From Agapanthus africanus (lineage: Eukaryota; Streptophyta; Magnoliopsida; Asparagales; Amaryllidaceae): 64,000 bases of DNA. Below the pieces are notes generated by a model. That model was given only the letters and a program-made list of their open reading frames with translations, was not told the DNA's origin and ran no database searches. The position numbers and the translations under genes are program-made. Below, in pieces: positions 1-11,744 of the stretch (position 1 is its first letter; every line of letters begins with the position of its first letter). The stretch is from NCBI GenBank assembly GCA_030015575.1, contig CM057339.1, forward strand, positions 778,302,809 to 778,366,808, given 5' to 3'.

Positions 1-385
1 TAGGCAATAAGCCAATTTTTTGTATAAGCTATGGGGCTAAATGTAAGAAATGTAAGTCTATAAAAGCCCCTCTAATGATTTCAGAACTAATATTAATCTT
101 GATTCCTAAAATAACAAATTTTTAGTTTTGAGCCACTCTTTATTGTGCAAGTCTCTTTCTCCTTCCTCCTTTCTTTTTTTCCAATCAAATCCAAGTGCGC
201 ACGTCAGGAAGCCTCAAAAAATGGAAAAAAGAGCCCCTTTTGATTTTCAAAAGTCAAAATCTTTATATTTTTGGACTGTTACTCCATTGGGTTTCGACCC
301 TACTTACACCATGCTTGGTGCCCATTTGGCTAGGTGTGCATCCTATTGGGTGCACATCGAGCTAAATGCGCACCTTGCTAGGTGC
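1..385 (+). mobile_element. Left fragment of old host retroelement, LTR-like
   Basis: This is non-coding DNA of the element that LARD-1 interrupted; it resumes at 9,886 and probably belongs to the LTR or leader of the Tat-like element whose primer site lies at 10,445. Positions 335-385 hold GTGC-rich dyads: TGTGCA/TGCACA arms at 335-340 and 351-356, and GCACCT/AGGTGC arms at 370-375 and 380-385. The left LTR boundary is outside the window or not recognisable. Short open frames here look fortuitous. Confidence 0.45.
381..385. repeat. Target-site duplication GGTGC, left copy (LARD-1)
   Basis: GGTGC directly precedes the LARD-1 terminus and is repeated at 9,886-9,890 directly after the other end. 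A perfect 5-bp duplication is the size expected for an LTR retrotransposon. Confidence 0.93.
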
Positions 386-2447
386 TGTAAATCTACGGTA
401 GCGTCCCGGCCGTCTACAGACGCCAAATGCGGAACAAAAACTTTTTAACTGGCGCTATCGTATACTTTAACCCGGATCTGCCATTATTGCTAAACTAACA
501 AACTGTGAAGAGAGTAGAAAGGTTATACCGAACGATCCGAGTCCTTCATTCTTTAACCATCATCCCACGCTCCGTTGCGGCTGCTCCGATCTCGTCGATC
601 TCCGATCTGCTCGTCCAGGTGGCACCACGTCAACGATTCTTTAAACGGGCACCCGCCTCTGACTCGAGGCAACTCGGTCATCAAGTTTGCTAAAAGAGAC
701 GACCAAGATTGATGTAGAGAATGAGTAGAAGACTTTGTCTCGTTCCGTCCAAAGCTATAGACGAACGGTTAATGAAGTTGCCGATTGGTTCGGATGATGG
801 AATGAAATGAGCAATGAAATTTCCATACACCCCAAAACTATCATAATCTTTTCACCAAATCAATCTCAAGTGAGAGTAAGAGAGAGAGGGGAGGGGCCGG
901 CCATCTTATAGGATGTAGGGGGGTGAGTGTAGGAGAGGGGAGGTGACCACAAGAACAAACACAAAGTGTGAACACAAAGTGTGAACACAAAAAAGCAACC
1001 AATGAAACAACAAAACCATTCAACCTAGTCACCTATTCTAGAAACTTCTAGAACCTTCCGCACTCATCTCAAGAAAAGATAAATCCGTCTTTAACCGAAT
1101 GTTAAAAGACGGCTGATAGAAAACTGGAAACTGGCAACTTCCAAAAGTGATCCCGAAACGAATTTCAGGATAACCCCGTAACTGTATAAATATATCCGTA
1201 TTTGTATTACGACCGAATACAAATGCAACTGAGACAAAGATATTATATCTACTCAATATAATACTCGGATCCGGCTTAAACCAAAGCCGACCAGTATCAT
1301 CTGTCCGAAAACTGACACGTGCGTAAACGCACGTGCATTTTCCGAACCCTGCCATAAAACCATACGGCCTCTACAACGTTTCGCCCGAACTTAGGAAACT
1401 GTCTGTGGGGGAATCTAATGACTCGTCAGTACCCTGGCAGTGGGTTTAACCACAAACCGTCAACGGCACTAGCTATGCGTAACGGCTGCCCATGGACTGA
1501 CCTTAAGGGAGGCCGATGAGCGAACTCACCCGGAAACCCTACTGAGCCTAACAGTGACAATGTATATACAGTCCGGTCCGTTCGTCTATGAGTATCGCAT
1601 ATCTGCCTAGGGGGCTAGTAACGTCAGACCCCCAATAGCAGTATAAGTCGTGTCGGAGTGTAGCCTAATAACACCCTAAGATACTACTGGAGTACCTACC
1701 AGTAAATCTCCTCCCACGGCCGTGGGCTTTGTGTAATGGCTCTCCTAGACACAGCACGATCTCGCCCCCAATACCGGGAGAGACGAATCTCCTGCCGATC
1801 CGCTCACGTGCCTCCATGTGGCTCGGGACTGTACCCAAAAACTACCTATTTGCACGACTCCTTTGAGCCGTGGTAGGATAGAAATCAAAGCACAGTGGGA
1901 ACTCACATGAGACAAATGACGACCTCAGGTCGATGAACTAACCTGTACACATGTCACCAGGGAACTGCTATCTGACGATATGTATAATACCAACTAGCAG
2001 GTTCCCGGCGAGTCCTGTCCGGTGTACTCATAACCCAATAAGCACCTGTATACATCTTAGGTGATCCAACTGACACCAGTGGCTTGTGAGACCGGCCACC
2101 GCCCCTCGTCGGGGTCTCGACTGTATACACTAGTCTACTCCGGAGTATCGATGCCCTGTCTCGAAACTCCCACGACTAGGGACCACAATTAAGGATATGC
2201 GTATAAACTACCCAACTTTCACGTATATGATCGCCATCATACTGTTGGTAGTAAAGCAAGATCCTAAGGGCTCTATCAAAGTGTAACATGTAATCAGTCA
2301 CCTGAACATGTACACGACTGATAAAGGCAAACCAGATAGCATACTATCATCTCGAGTAAGACTGTCCTACCGGTATAGGTCTTCCGTAATCATTGCAATC
2401 ACGTGCCTGCGATCCAATAATTGACTCTGAGGGCACTATCTCCAACA
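386..2447 (-). repeat. LARD-1 3' LTR
   Basis: This 2,062-bp LTR is nearly identical to 7,799-9,885. On the minus strand it begins TGTTGGAGATAGTGCCCTC and ends GTAGACTTACA. It contains a perfect 9-bp-arm dyad, CACGTGCGT/ACGCACGTG, at 1,316-1,335. A minus-strand open frame of 105 codons (1,038-1,355) recurs in the other LARD LTRs but is lost in the diverged solo LTR, so I do not call it a gene. Confidence 0.93.
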
Positions 2448-2462
2448 ATCTCCCACTTGCAC
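2448..2462 (-). other. LARD-1 polypurine tract
   Basis: On the minus strand, GCAAGTGGGAGAT directly abuts the 3' LTR start TGTTGG. This is the plus-strand DNA priming site; the same sequence precedes the LARD-2 3' LTR at 37,941-37,953. Confidence 0.85.
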
Positions 2463-4747
2463 TTAAGGCTAATTATTGCGATGTCGACTACTCACAACCC
2501 GTGTGAAACCGAACATCCAACTCCTCTACTAATCAGTTTCACAAAGCCCGTTTGTAAAACTATTGTGTTCGAGAAATAGCCTCAGTGAGTGGATCCTCCC
2601 AGATGTTTCTTTCTATATCTCTCTTAATCTCAAATTCGCGGAGAAAGCCTTCTCCCGAATTGAGTAATACCTGTCTTAGAATATGTCTGGATATCTGATG
2701 GGACCCAGTTCATAAATGAACTCCAAATCCAAACTTCTTAGACTGTATCGATCACTGAACCTAATCAGTATCCGGCACTATGCCTCCCACAGTATCCTCT
2801 TGGACCACCTGTCCATAATACTGTCCCTCTTCGTCAGAGGGAAAAACTATAACTCTGACAATCTCTCTGTCAACCATGTCACCTTTGAAGCCTGGAATGA
2901 TAACCGTCTCCCGAAGGAGGCTGCCGTCATCAAATCCGTAGAACATGTACTTATGTTCTAAAACTGCTTCCTTATGTTTCTCCAGGATTGGATTAATACA
3001 AACTTATTGCATCTAGTGCAAAAACAACATCTGGTGTGGTACTTGACATCTCATGATTGACTCAGTTGCCTAAGCAAGTGATCTGCCAATCATGCCCATA
3101 CCTCTCCCCTTTAGTCTGTAAGACACCTTTAGAGAGGGTGACTCCATTACCTGTAGGTACACCACCATGCCAGGAGTCATCTATTCTAAAAACCATTAGA
3201 ATACTGTCAAAGTACCCACATTGGGAAACTACCCAAATCCAGATCTAAAACCATAGATCTAGAAACCAGAATGTCAAATATTATATCCATATCCTGTCTG
3301 GAGAAACAACTGTGTGACGACCACAGTACAACCGATCGTAGTATAGGAATTTTACTTTCTACTCTGTGTATGTCATCCAGATACCATGACATCACACCCT
3401 ACTACCTTCTTAACAGATCCATCCCCTATTCTGATGAAGTCAAACCCATGACTGTCACATCAAAAATAGATGATCTATCTCCGCTATATCAGCTCTTGTC
3501 TATAAATAGACATAAGCTACCTGCCCACTATACTTCCGCTACTCCTACTAACCACAACAACCCTCCTACCGGGTCTCATAGCCTGGAACAACAGTAGTGT
3601 CAAGTCTGGGTAGATAAATACCTCCCTGTCACCGTCCTTGAGGCTACCGGAGTACCTCTCGAGTGCCTGAGGTTACCTACCATATCTGCAAAGTGGCTAA
3701 TTGAATGTCAAACCTGATTGAATATATAGGTCCTATTAAATTTTCCGTAATCGTTTGCGGTTCTGGAATCACTTCCAGTTCTACCATACTCCCACTACTG
3801 TTTTCTGAAAAAGTCCATTTTACTAAAACTGTGGCGAGTCAAGAACAATATCACTATTGATCTTCCAAATGGTAGAATATCAACCCTCGTCATAGCCAGG
3901 GTCAACCCATAAACATCCATTACAGAAACGTGCCTTGAGTTATTCAGAGTCTGGTTTTAAGCATAAGCTGGACAACTCCCCGTACCTTAACATCTTTTAA
4001 GGTATGAACCATTCTATATCCAATATAGAAACTTTGGCACTTATTTAATTGGAATCAGATTCAAATCATGCAGCTGTCTCCAGTGCATATCAACTTAATG
4101 GAAAGAGGCTAATCAGCATTACTCAACTTAGGAATCCATCCAATTATGAGTAACCTGAAAAAGAAACAAGTTTCTCAAACCCATTACTACCATCTGAATA
4201 CCAATCACAAGAATCTACATCTTCGATCTCTTTGAAGAATCCTGATACTTGTGACACCTGGTTCTCTACTTTATTCTTATATCCACAACTTCTCAAAACT
4301 TAGACCTTGGATTTCTACGAAACACTTGTCTAAATACTAGAGAAGTTATAAGTAAACAGAGCATAGTACGAGGACCCCACCCCTTTGTCCTGATGGACAC
4401 TGGACAACATACAATACTTTGTATAAGTCCGCTGAGTTTAAGCAACTCAAAACCTGTGCGTCGTAGGTTGAAAACTGTACCCTGGCGATTTCCTCAAATA
4501 TTACCAATTACAACGAATTCCGATATAATGAGGATGATCGCCTAATTCCCAGTAACTTACTCCCACTCATCATCTGTAAAACCATACAGATATGAGAATG
4601 AAACCTGGTAAATACATACCCTTGGAGTAAGTATCTAATCGGGAAAACAGTTTTTCTGTAACAATGCACTGAAACATGAAAATGTTTCATAGGGGTATCC
4701 TGGTATTCATAGTAATGCCTCTTCCATAATCTAATTCATGACTTTAA

Positions 4748-5262
4748 CCGTATATTTCTTTGCCATCTCTCCAAATCCCTTTATTTGTCTTTAGTCATTA
4801 CCTTCTGTACACCATCGTTAGGCTAAATGGTTTTCTTCCTTCCCTACCGTTCGGCACCAGCCTATGGTTTGGAAGAAGACTATCCAGTAAGCATAATAGG
4901 TGTACCCTCCTAAACCAAGGAGTACTCGCATCTTGAGAGAAGGTGATGATAAAAGACAACTGAATAATACCTTATTCTTTTAAAGGTGAAGTAGGAGTGG
5001 CGACGATGTATGCGGTTTGGTCGTGAATGATAATAGTCGCAATTTACTTTGCCCTCTTTCTAATCCTTTTATTTTGTCTTTACATATTACTTTCTGCACA
5101 CCCTACTTAGGCTAATTGGTTTTCTTCATTCCCTACCTTTCGGCACCTGCCTATGGTTTGGAATAAGACTATCCAATAAGCGTAATAGGTGTACTCTCCT
5201 AAACCAAGGAGCCCTCGCAACCTGAGAGAAGGTAATAATAAAAGACAACTGAATAAACCAAT
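4748..5262 (-). repeat. Internal ~290-bp-period duplication in LARD-1
   Basis: Two diverged units, about 4,748-4,970 and 5,038-5,262, share long blocks such as the stretch around TCGGCACC(A/T)GCCTATGG and AAAAGACAACTGAATAA. The same pair occurs inverted in LARD-2 (about 35,130-35,360 and 35,420-35,650), so the duplication predates both insertions. Confidence 0.8.
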
Positions 5263-7550
5263 TCTATTTCTCCTGAACCTGGATCCATCCTCGAAGAAGT
5301 CCCTTTGAGTTCGTATATACCCATACGATGGATCTATCCAATGGAAGTGGATATCCGTAGTAATACGGGTGTTTTGAGAAATTCAAAGGGTAAAAGAAGG
5401 TGTGGCAATGACTTATGCAACTCAGACAATCCAAAAGCCAGTATTTTAAGAAGGTTCGGTCAACTTGGTCACTGAGTCATAGTCTAGGGTCGGTCAAAGG
5501 TCGCTGCCAAAGAGAGAGAGAGAAAAGAAACACTCTGCGTGCACTCTAACCATGATCAGAATGGTTATCACTTTATCTAATCCGGAAACCTCCCACTGTA
5601 CTGTCAAATTCTCCTCCAAACCTAAAAGAAGAATCAATCGGGATCACCCGAAGAGTAAACCAACTCATCAGTGGGAATCGGGATCCAACTCTCATCGCAT
5701 GATAACGTGATGGAATGCATCCACGTTACTCATACTCCAGAAGGTATGAGCATACTTGGCAAGTTTCAGTTTCTTTAGAAACTCCCGATATGATTTTTTC
5801 CCCATGCTCTTATAACCTCGGCGTTAGGTCAAAATGTCATAAGTCACATGCCAAGTTCTACCCGTCATTATCTTGTTAATTTGAACCCACCCGCACATGC
5901 CCTTGGCGTTAGGTCAAAATGGCAGAACGGCTGTCCCAAACCAACTCATCTATCTATGCAACAAATGAATACCCAGCAGCTACCAAACACTATGCCTTGG
6001 CGTTAGGTCAAAATACATAGCTTGAATACTACTGAATACCCAAAAGAAGTGACGAAGGGCTACGGCTGGTTTTTGGCGAAAAACCTTTAACGTAGTGAAC
6101 TTGATATCGCTGAAGAAACCTGATAGCTTTTTAAAATATAGTGGCAAAAACCTTTTGCTAAAGAGGTCACTCCCGGTGAAGGGATCTCGGCTCTTTCCTC
6201 ATGGAATGAGGTGCAGGATATTCCACTGAATACCGCGATGCAAAGCAACTTGTAATCGACTGTAGTGAAGTTATTACCCTGACGCAAACTTCTGCCCAAG
6301 GGGTCAGTCTCGGTGAAGGGATATCGGCCCTTGCCCCGTCGAATGAGGTGCAGGATATTCCACTGAATACCGCAATGCAAAACAAAAGGAAACGTCTTTG
6401 CAATAACACTTTTTAAATTTGTTCCAACAACTGCCAAACAGGTTTGTTTTCCTTTGCATTGATCAGAATCAACGCAGTCCCATCAATCAATCACACCAGA
6501 AAAGAACGAAAATAAAATGTACGTATATGCCATCCGCATTTGTCACCGGGTCCCGTCATCACCCGTTCGGTTACTTAACTAACGACAGAGCGGGGACTGG
6601 GCTAGCGCGGGTGTAAAACATATACAACATCTAATAGTATATAAACCAATATACAATAATCGCTCCAGGTGTGATAATATGCAACATTACAGAAAAGTAA
6701 GAAGCATCACAGAACAATACAGATAATCTGGGATCCCCGGGTTTCACAGAGCCGCTGCTGAAACCCGACGTTCCCCTGTCGTGTGGATAGCCTGTGCAAT
6801 GAAACCTAGACCCCTACGGGTGCGGCAAGTTACCCGCCAAAACCTGAAGCGAGGCAGCCCCCTACAGCAAAGTGAATGGACCACCCTGCACTTCACGGAA
6901 TCCGGTAGCTTGAGCATCCCTTCTTGGGTCAACCTGTACCCTCTACGAGTGCGGCGAATAGTCTGCCAATTTTAGAGTGAGGCCCCTCTGCCTCTCAAAG
7001 CCATGAGACGCGGACCCGTTGCCCTCTAGAACCCGGATATCCGTGCACTCCGTCGCGGGGTAAAACCTATTACAGAAATGAAAAATATGTACAACAGGTA
7101 CATCGACCGCAACCTGGTCGTGCCCCAAAAGAATATTATACAACAGGCAGTGACGGCAGTCCACATGTTGGACGCTCGCCCCGCAATATCAAATGTACAA
7201 ATAAATCCAAACTGCACTACCATTGCACACTGCTATCCACCACGACAAATCCGCAACATCTCAGCACAACACAGAACATCAACGCGAATGTCACGTTCGC
7301 AAACCCGTCTAAAAGAACTATAGCAATCAGACGCAGTTTACCGATCAAATGACATTCACGGTCGGAGATATAATGTAAGTACTGTAAACTAACAAGTTTA
7401 AATTTCGATCGACTAAATATCACGAAGTGGGCCCCACGAAAATCTGTTGAACAGTAACAAAATCTGGGCCCAAAAGATATATACCAAAAACCCTAAATTC
7501 CAGACAAGAACCCACTGTGCAAATTTGGGGCCACGATCTCACTAAATGGC

Positions 7551-7577
7551 CGCGGTCAAACCATAGGTTTGACCGCG
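7551..7577. repeat. 27-bp GC-rich dyad near LARD-1 primer site
   Basis: Arms CGCGGTCAAACC and GGTTTGACCGCG (12 bp, perfect) flank a 3-nt centre ATA. It lies about 200 bp inside the primer site. A related but rearranged module occurs at the matching place in LARD-2 and in the Athila LTRs and leader. Confidence 0.9.
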
Positions 7578-7778
7578 ATTCCGCGGCGGTCTTGTCGAAT
7601 CACATGCCCGAATTTGTACGGTGTTCTTCTAAAACCCTGCACAACTTTCTGTGATATGTATAATAATTTTTGGAACCCTTTAAAAATCAACAGAAACTGT
7701 GAAAATAGGATTTTGCGGTTTTCGATCTCCGGTTCGATCGATATTTTAAACGCGTTAGCACAAGTTAGTAAAGTAAAA

Positions 7779-7797
7779 TGGTGAGGCTCTGATACCA
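7779..7797 (-). other. LARD-1 primer-binding site (initiator tRNA-Met type)
   Basis: On the minus strand TGGTATCAGAGCCTCACCA lies one base inside the 5' LTR end. TGGTATCAGAGC is the standard plant site complementary to the 3' end of initiator methionine tRNA. It fixes the element's direction. Confidence 0.92.
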
Positions 7798-7798
7798 C

Positions 7799-9885
7799 TG
7801 TAAGTCTACGGTAGCACCCCGGCCGTCTACAGACGCCAAATGCGGAACAAAAACTTTTTAACTGGTGCTATCGTATACTTTAACCCGGATCTGCCATTAT
7901 TGCTAAACTAACAAACTGTGAAGAGGGTAGAAAGGTTATACCGAATGATCTGAGTCCTTCATTCTTTAACCATCATCCCACGCTCCGTTGCGGCTGCTCC
8001 GATCTCGTCGATCTCCGATCTGCTCGTCCAGGTGGCACCACGTCAACGATTCTTTAAACGGGCTCCCGCCTCTGACTCGAGGCAACTCGGTCGTCAAGTT
8101 TGCTAAAAGAGACGACCAAGATTGATGTAGAGAATGAGTAGAAGACTTTGTCTCGTTTCGTCCAAAGCTATGGACGAACGGTTAATGAAGTTGCCGATTG
8201 GTTCGGGTGATGGAATGAAATGAGCAATGAAATTTCCATACACCCCAAAACTATCATAATCTTTTCACTAAATCAATCTCAAGTGAGAGTAAAAGAGAGA
8301 GGGGAGGAGCCGGCCATCTTATAGGAGGTGGGGGGGTGAGTGTAGGAGAGGGGAGGTGACCACAAGAACAAATATCATGTGTGAACACAAAGTGTGAACA
8401 CATAGTGTGAACACAAAGTGTGAACACAAAAATGCAACCAATGAAAAACAACACCATTCAACCTAGTCATCTTTTCTAGAAACTTCTAGAACCTTCCACA
8501 CTCATCTCAAGAAAAGATAAATCCGTCTTTAACCGAATGTTAAAAGACGGCTGATAGAAAACTGGAAACTGGCAACTTCCAAAAGTGATCCCGAAACGAA
8601 TTTCAGGATAACCCCGTAACTGTATAAATATACCCGCATTTGTATTACGACTGAATACAAATGCAACTGAGACAAAGATATTATATCTACTCAATATAAT
8701 ACTCGGATCCGGCTTAAACCAAAGCCGACCAGTATCATCTGCCCGAAAACTGACACGTGCGTAAACGCACGTGCATTTTCCGAACCCTGCCATAAAACCA
8801 TACGGCCTCTACAACGTTTCGCCCGAACTTAGGAAACTGTCTGTGGGGGACTCTAATGACTCGTCAGTACCCTGGCAGTGGGTTTAACCACAAACCGTCA
8901 GCGGCACTAGCTATGCGTAATGGCTGCCCATGGACTGACCTTAAGGGAGGCCGATGAGCGAACTCACCCGGAAACTCTACTGAGCTTAACAGTGACAATG
9001 TATATACAGTCCGGTCCGTTCGTCTATGAGTATCGCATATCTGCCTAGGGGGCTAGTAACGTCAGACCCCCAATAGCAGTATAAGTCGTGTCGGAGTGTA
9101 GCCTAATAACACCCTAAGATACTACTGGAGTACCTACCAGTAAATCTCCTCCCACGGCCGTGGGCTTTATGTAATGGCTCTCCTAGACACAGCACGATCT
9201 CGCCCCCAATACCGGGAGAGACGAATCTCCTGCCGATCCGCTCACGTGCCTCCATGTGGCTCGGGACTGTACCCAAAAACTACCTGTTTGCACGACTCCT
9301 TTGAGCCGTGGTAGGATAGAAATCAAAGCACAGTGGGAACTCACATGAGACAAATGACGACCTCAGGTCGATGAACTAACCTGTACACATGTCACCAGGG
9401 AACTGCTATCTGACGATATGTATAATACCAACTAGCAGGTTCCCGGCGAGTCCTGTCCGGTGTACTCATAACCCAATAAGCACCTGTATACATCTTAGGT
9501 GATCCAACTGACACCAGTGGCTTATGAGACCGGCCACCGCCCCTCGTCGGGGTCTCGACTGTATACACTAGTCTACTCCGGAGTATCGATGCCCTGTCTC
9601 GAAACTCCCACGACTAGGGACCACAATTAAGGATATGCGTATAAACTACCCAACTCTCACGTATATGATCGCCATCATAGTGTTGATAGTAAAGCAAGAT
9701 CCTAAGGGCTCTATCAAAGTGTAACATGTAATCAGTCACCTGAACATGTACACGACTGATAAAGGCAAACCAGATAGCATACTATCATCTCGAGTAAGAC
9801 TGTCCTACCGGTATAGGTCCTCCGCAATCATTGCAATCACGTGCCTGCGATCCAATAATTGACTCTGAGGGCACTATCTCCAACA
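7799..9885 (-). repeat. LARD-1 5' LTR
   Basis: This 2,087-bp LTR abuts the primer site and is nearly identical to 386-2,447. Differences include an extra repeat of a GTGTGAACACA-type motif near 8,380-8,430. The outer end TCCAACA is followed at once by the target duplication GGTGC. Confidence 0.93.
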
Positions 9886-9890
9886 GGTGC
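9886..9890. repeat. Target-site duplication GGTGC, right copy (LARD-1)
   Basis: GGTGC repeats 381-385. In the uninterrupted host this base run sat in the stem of a GTGCGC dyad. Confidence 0.93.
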
Positions 9891-10444
9891 GCACTATCCT
9901 AAGTGCGCATCTCACTAGACCTTTTGGCCTATTCGGGACCATTTGTCCCCACTTCACTCTCTCACACCTTGCCGGGTGCGCGCCTTGTCACGTTCGCGTC
10001 TTACCGCATGTTCACTTTACTAAGTGCACACGTGACACATACACATTCATCACCTCTTCCGTTAGAAAATATTTCTAAAGGGGCGCTGCCCAGTAAGGGG
10101 GCTGCTCGCCTCTTGACCCCCAGCCCGCTATCCGGGTAACGGGACACCCGTAAAAACTATGCGAGGCCCCCGATATTCCCGAAACACCCTCAAACTTGTT
10201 CCCAAACACTACATGCACATATTGCATATTGAGTTCGCATGATCCGTTTGACTTGTTAAACGGAGATTCCCTCGCTACAAAAGAGATGGGTAATTAATGG
10301 CAGTTTCGTTTTTGGTCGCCGAAGATTTGGATCCACTCCATTGATAAACCCCTGCCTACCCCAGACAGATGGAATCTTTAATATGCATGACAAATGACGC
10401 ACATTCTTATCTCAATAGGGTGATGAAAAACACTCTATAGATTC
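9891..10444 (+). mobile_element. Probable 5' LTR remainder of Tat-like element
   Basis: This non-coding stretch continues 1-385. It begins with a perfect 8-bp-arm dyad (TGCGCACT/AGTGCGCA, 9,888-9,909) and holds further GTGC/GCAC dyads up to about 10,035 and a CCGTTT/AAACGG dyad near 10,246. It ends at the primer-like site at 10,445. The LTR boundary itself is not proven because no matching second LTR is visible in the window. Confidence 0.45.
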
Positions 10445-10462
10445 TGGCACGCTTGGTGGGAC
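10445..10462 (+). other. Primer-binding-site-like sequence, Tat-like element
   Basis: TGGCACGCTTGGTGGGAC is of the kind that follows the 5' LTR in plant Tat-lineage Ty3/gypsy elements. I do not assign the tRNA. Confidence 0.6.
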
Positions 10463-11480
10463 CTGTCTTTCCTCCTATATTTCAGATTAATCTTTTATGC
10501 GAACTCAATAAACATATATATCGATCGTCTGTACTGAAATTATGGTTCTTTGTGCCGGACAACAGCTTTTTAACCGCAATTTGCAAATTCAGCAAGAATG
10601 TCTCCAAGAACCAGTTTGATCTTTGAAGCAACCCCGATCCCATACGTGGTCAAGATCAATGCTTGCATGGTTCTCCCCACAAATCTCAGCCAACAATGGG
10701 AGGAATCTCCCCGCCAATTTGGTTATGTCATCATATATCCTGCCAGAAGCGCTCATTTGGCAGAGACATCGGCAAACCAGGTGGCCAAGCCGACCTCAAG
10801 GGGAACGAGACCGAACGTTGTGATCACCAAGGCCCCGCAACCCAAATGTAATACGGAGTCCGAACGACTCTCTGGTGTTCTATCTAGGGGCATGTCTGTT
10901 GGAACAAAGGAAGTAATCAAACATCGCAGGAAAGCTCAGGCGATGCCCCTTTGCAAGTGCACGATCAGAAGTGCTTTCAAGGCTCTCCACCACTCAGCCC
11001 ACGGCAGCTTCCCAAATAGCAGAAGCCCTCAAAGTGCTCAAGGTAGAAAAGCTAAGGCAAAAACGGCTCAGATATAGAGCTAACAAAAGAGTTAGGGCTC
11101 CAGCTAAGTTAAATTTTTTGAAGTTTCAAAGCCCAGCCTGTTTCGCGACCACAGTCGTGTCAGCCGTGAAAATCCATAATTCTTTTGAACCCTTAAAGTG
11201 GGTCCAAAAGAATGCGATGTCCGCCAAGATCAAGAAGACCACAATTCAAGCTGTACTATAAAGGGATATGTCCAAACCCTAGCACAAAAGGTGTGGCACC
11301 CTTTCTTCGGAAGTCTACCAGGCACTTCGTGCCGCGCAAAAGAAGCGGGGCAAGGCCAGAAAGGAAGCGCCGGCGTCACCCGAGAATCAGGCCAGGCAAA
11401 CCGTCTTCTGTCGATTGTCCATTCCCGAAGCAGAAAGGCTATGACCATGGCCCGAGAAGTCAGCTACCAATGTTAAAAAG
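10463..11480 (+). other. Leader and degraded gag N-terminal region, Tat-like
   Basis: Between the primer site and the recognisable gag there are overlapping open frames (the longest 10,598-11,077, 159 codons, basic and low in recognisable motifs) but no domain I can name. It may be the gag leader or the extra upstream segment usual in this lineage, now frameshifted. Confidence 0.35.
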
Positions 11481-11744
11481 ATGGATGGATATGTGTTCCA
11501 CACCGTCGACATGGAAGACGCACGCAGCAAAGGTAAGGATGGGGCTACCACATCCCAAGCCCAACCTGACTTGAATGTGGCAGCCACTTTTCAAGACCAG
11601 CCTCCTTCGGAAGACAATGAAAACCATCACGATCACGCCAATAAGCGGAAGGACTCCTCGGTCTATATGGAATCAAGGTCGGACAATGAAGAAGAGTCGA
11701 CTTTCCGCCCACGGATCGCAGAACAGGAGCTCCTTCAAGAGCTC
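11481..11744 (+). pseudogene. gag: Tat-like gag, N-terminal part, split by Athila insertion
   Basis: An open frame starting MDGYVFHTVDMEDARSK runs to the Athila insertion point. Its end (AEQELLQEL) reads in phase with the sequence after the insertion (RKQFRNKDMEM at 24,371 on), so Athila landed inside a gag frame. The region is acidic and polar with a likely coiled coil across the break. Function in the live element would be capsid assembly. It is dead here: split and carrying stops downstream. Confidence 0.6.
11740..11744. repeat. Target-site duplication AGCTC, left copy (Athila)
   Basis: AGCTC precedes the Athila 5' LTR and recurs at 24,366-24,370. Confidence 0.92.

Larger units (their letters stand above)
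2463..7778 (-). other. LARD-1 internal region, non-coding
   Basis: About 5.3 kb between LTRs without recognisable retroviral domains. It holds internal duplications: a ~220-bp unit at about 4,748-4,970 and 5,038-5,262; a ~90-bp unit at about 6,165-6,260 and 6,295-6,385 that shares a segment ending ACTGAATACCGC; and three copies of GCGTTAGGTCAAAAT at 5,821, 5,906 and 6,000. A 61-codon minus-strand frame at 2,761-2,946 is matched in LARD-2. The same layout in the sister copy shows this is the family's normal internal sequence, not decay of one copy. Confidence 0.8.
386..9885 (-). mobile_element. LARD-1: complete non-autonomous LTR retrotransposon
   Basis: A 9,500-bp element read on the minus strand: 5' LTR 9,885-7,799, primer site 7,797-7,779, internal region, polypurine tract near 2,450, 3' LTR 2,447-386. 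The LTRs start TGTTGGAG and end CTTACA, and the whole is flanked by GGTGC. No gag, protease, RT or integrase motif is readable in either strand, so it must have been mobilised in trans. The termini and the purine tract GTGGGAGAT next to TGTTGGA resemble those I know from Angela/BARE-type Ty1/copia elements; that affiliation is inference. The first ~165 bp of the two LTRs differ at about 4%, mostly by transitions, and later parts by less. A sister copy lies inverted at 30,500-40,049. Confidence 0.92.

Noticed and set aside
1038-1355. 105-codon frame MAGFGKCTCVYARVSF..., open in all four LARD LTRs
   Set aside because: The LTRs are nearly identical, so conservation is not evidence of selection; the frame is lost in the diverged solo LTR and its start runs through the hairpin sequence.
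386-9885. Possible host gene with a long non-coding RNA
   Set aside because: LTRs, primer site, purine tract and perfect target duplication show it is a retrotransposon.
10598-11077. 159-codon frame as a stand-alone host gene
   Set aside because: It sits between a retroelement primer site and gag, with no recognisable domain and competing overlapping frames; treated as element leader.
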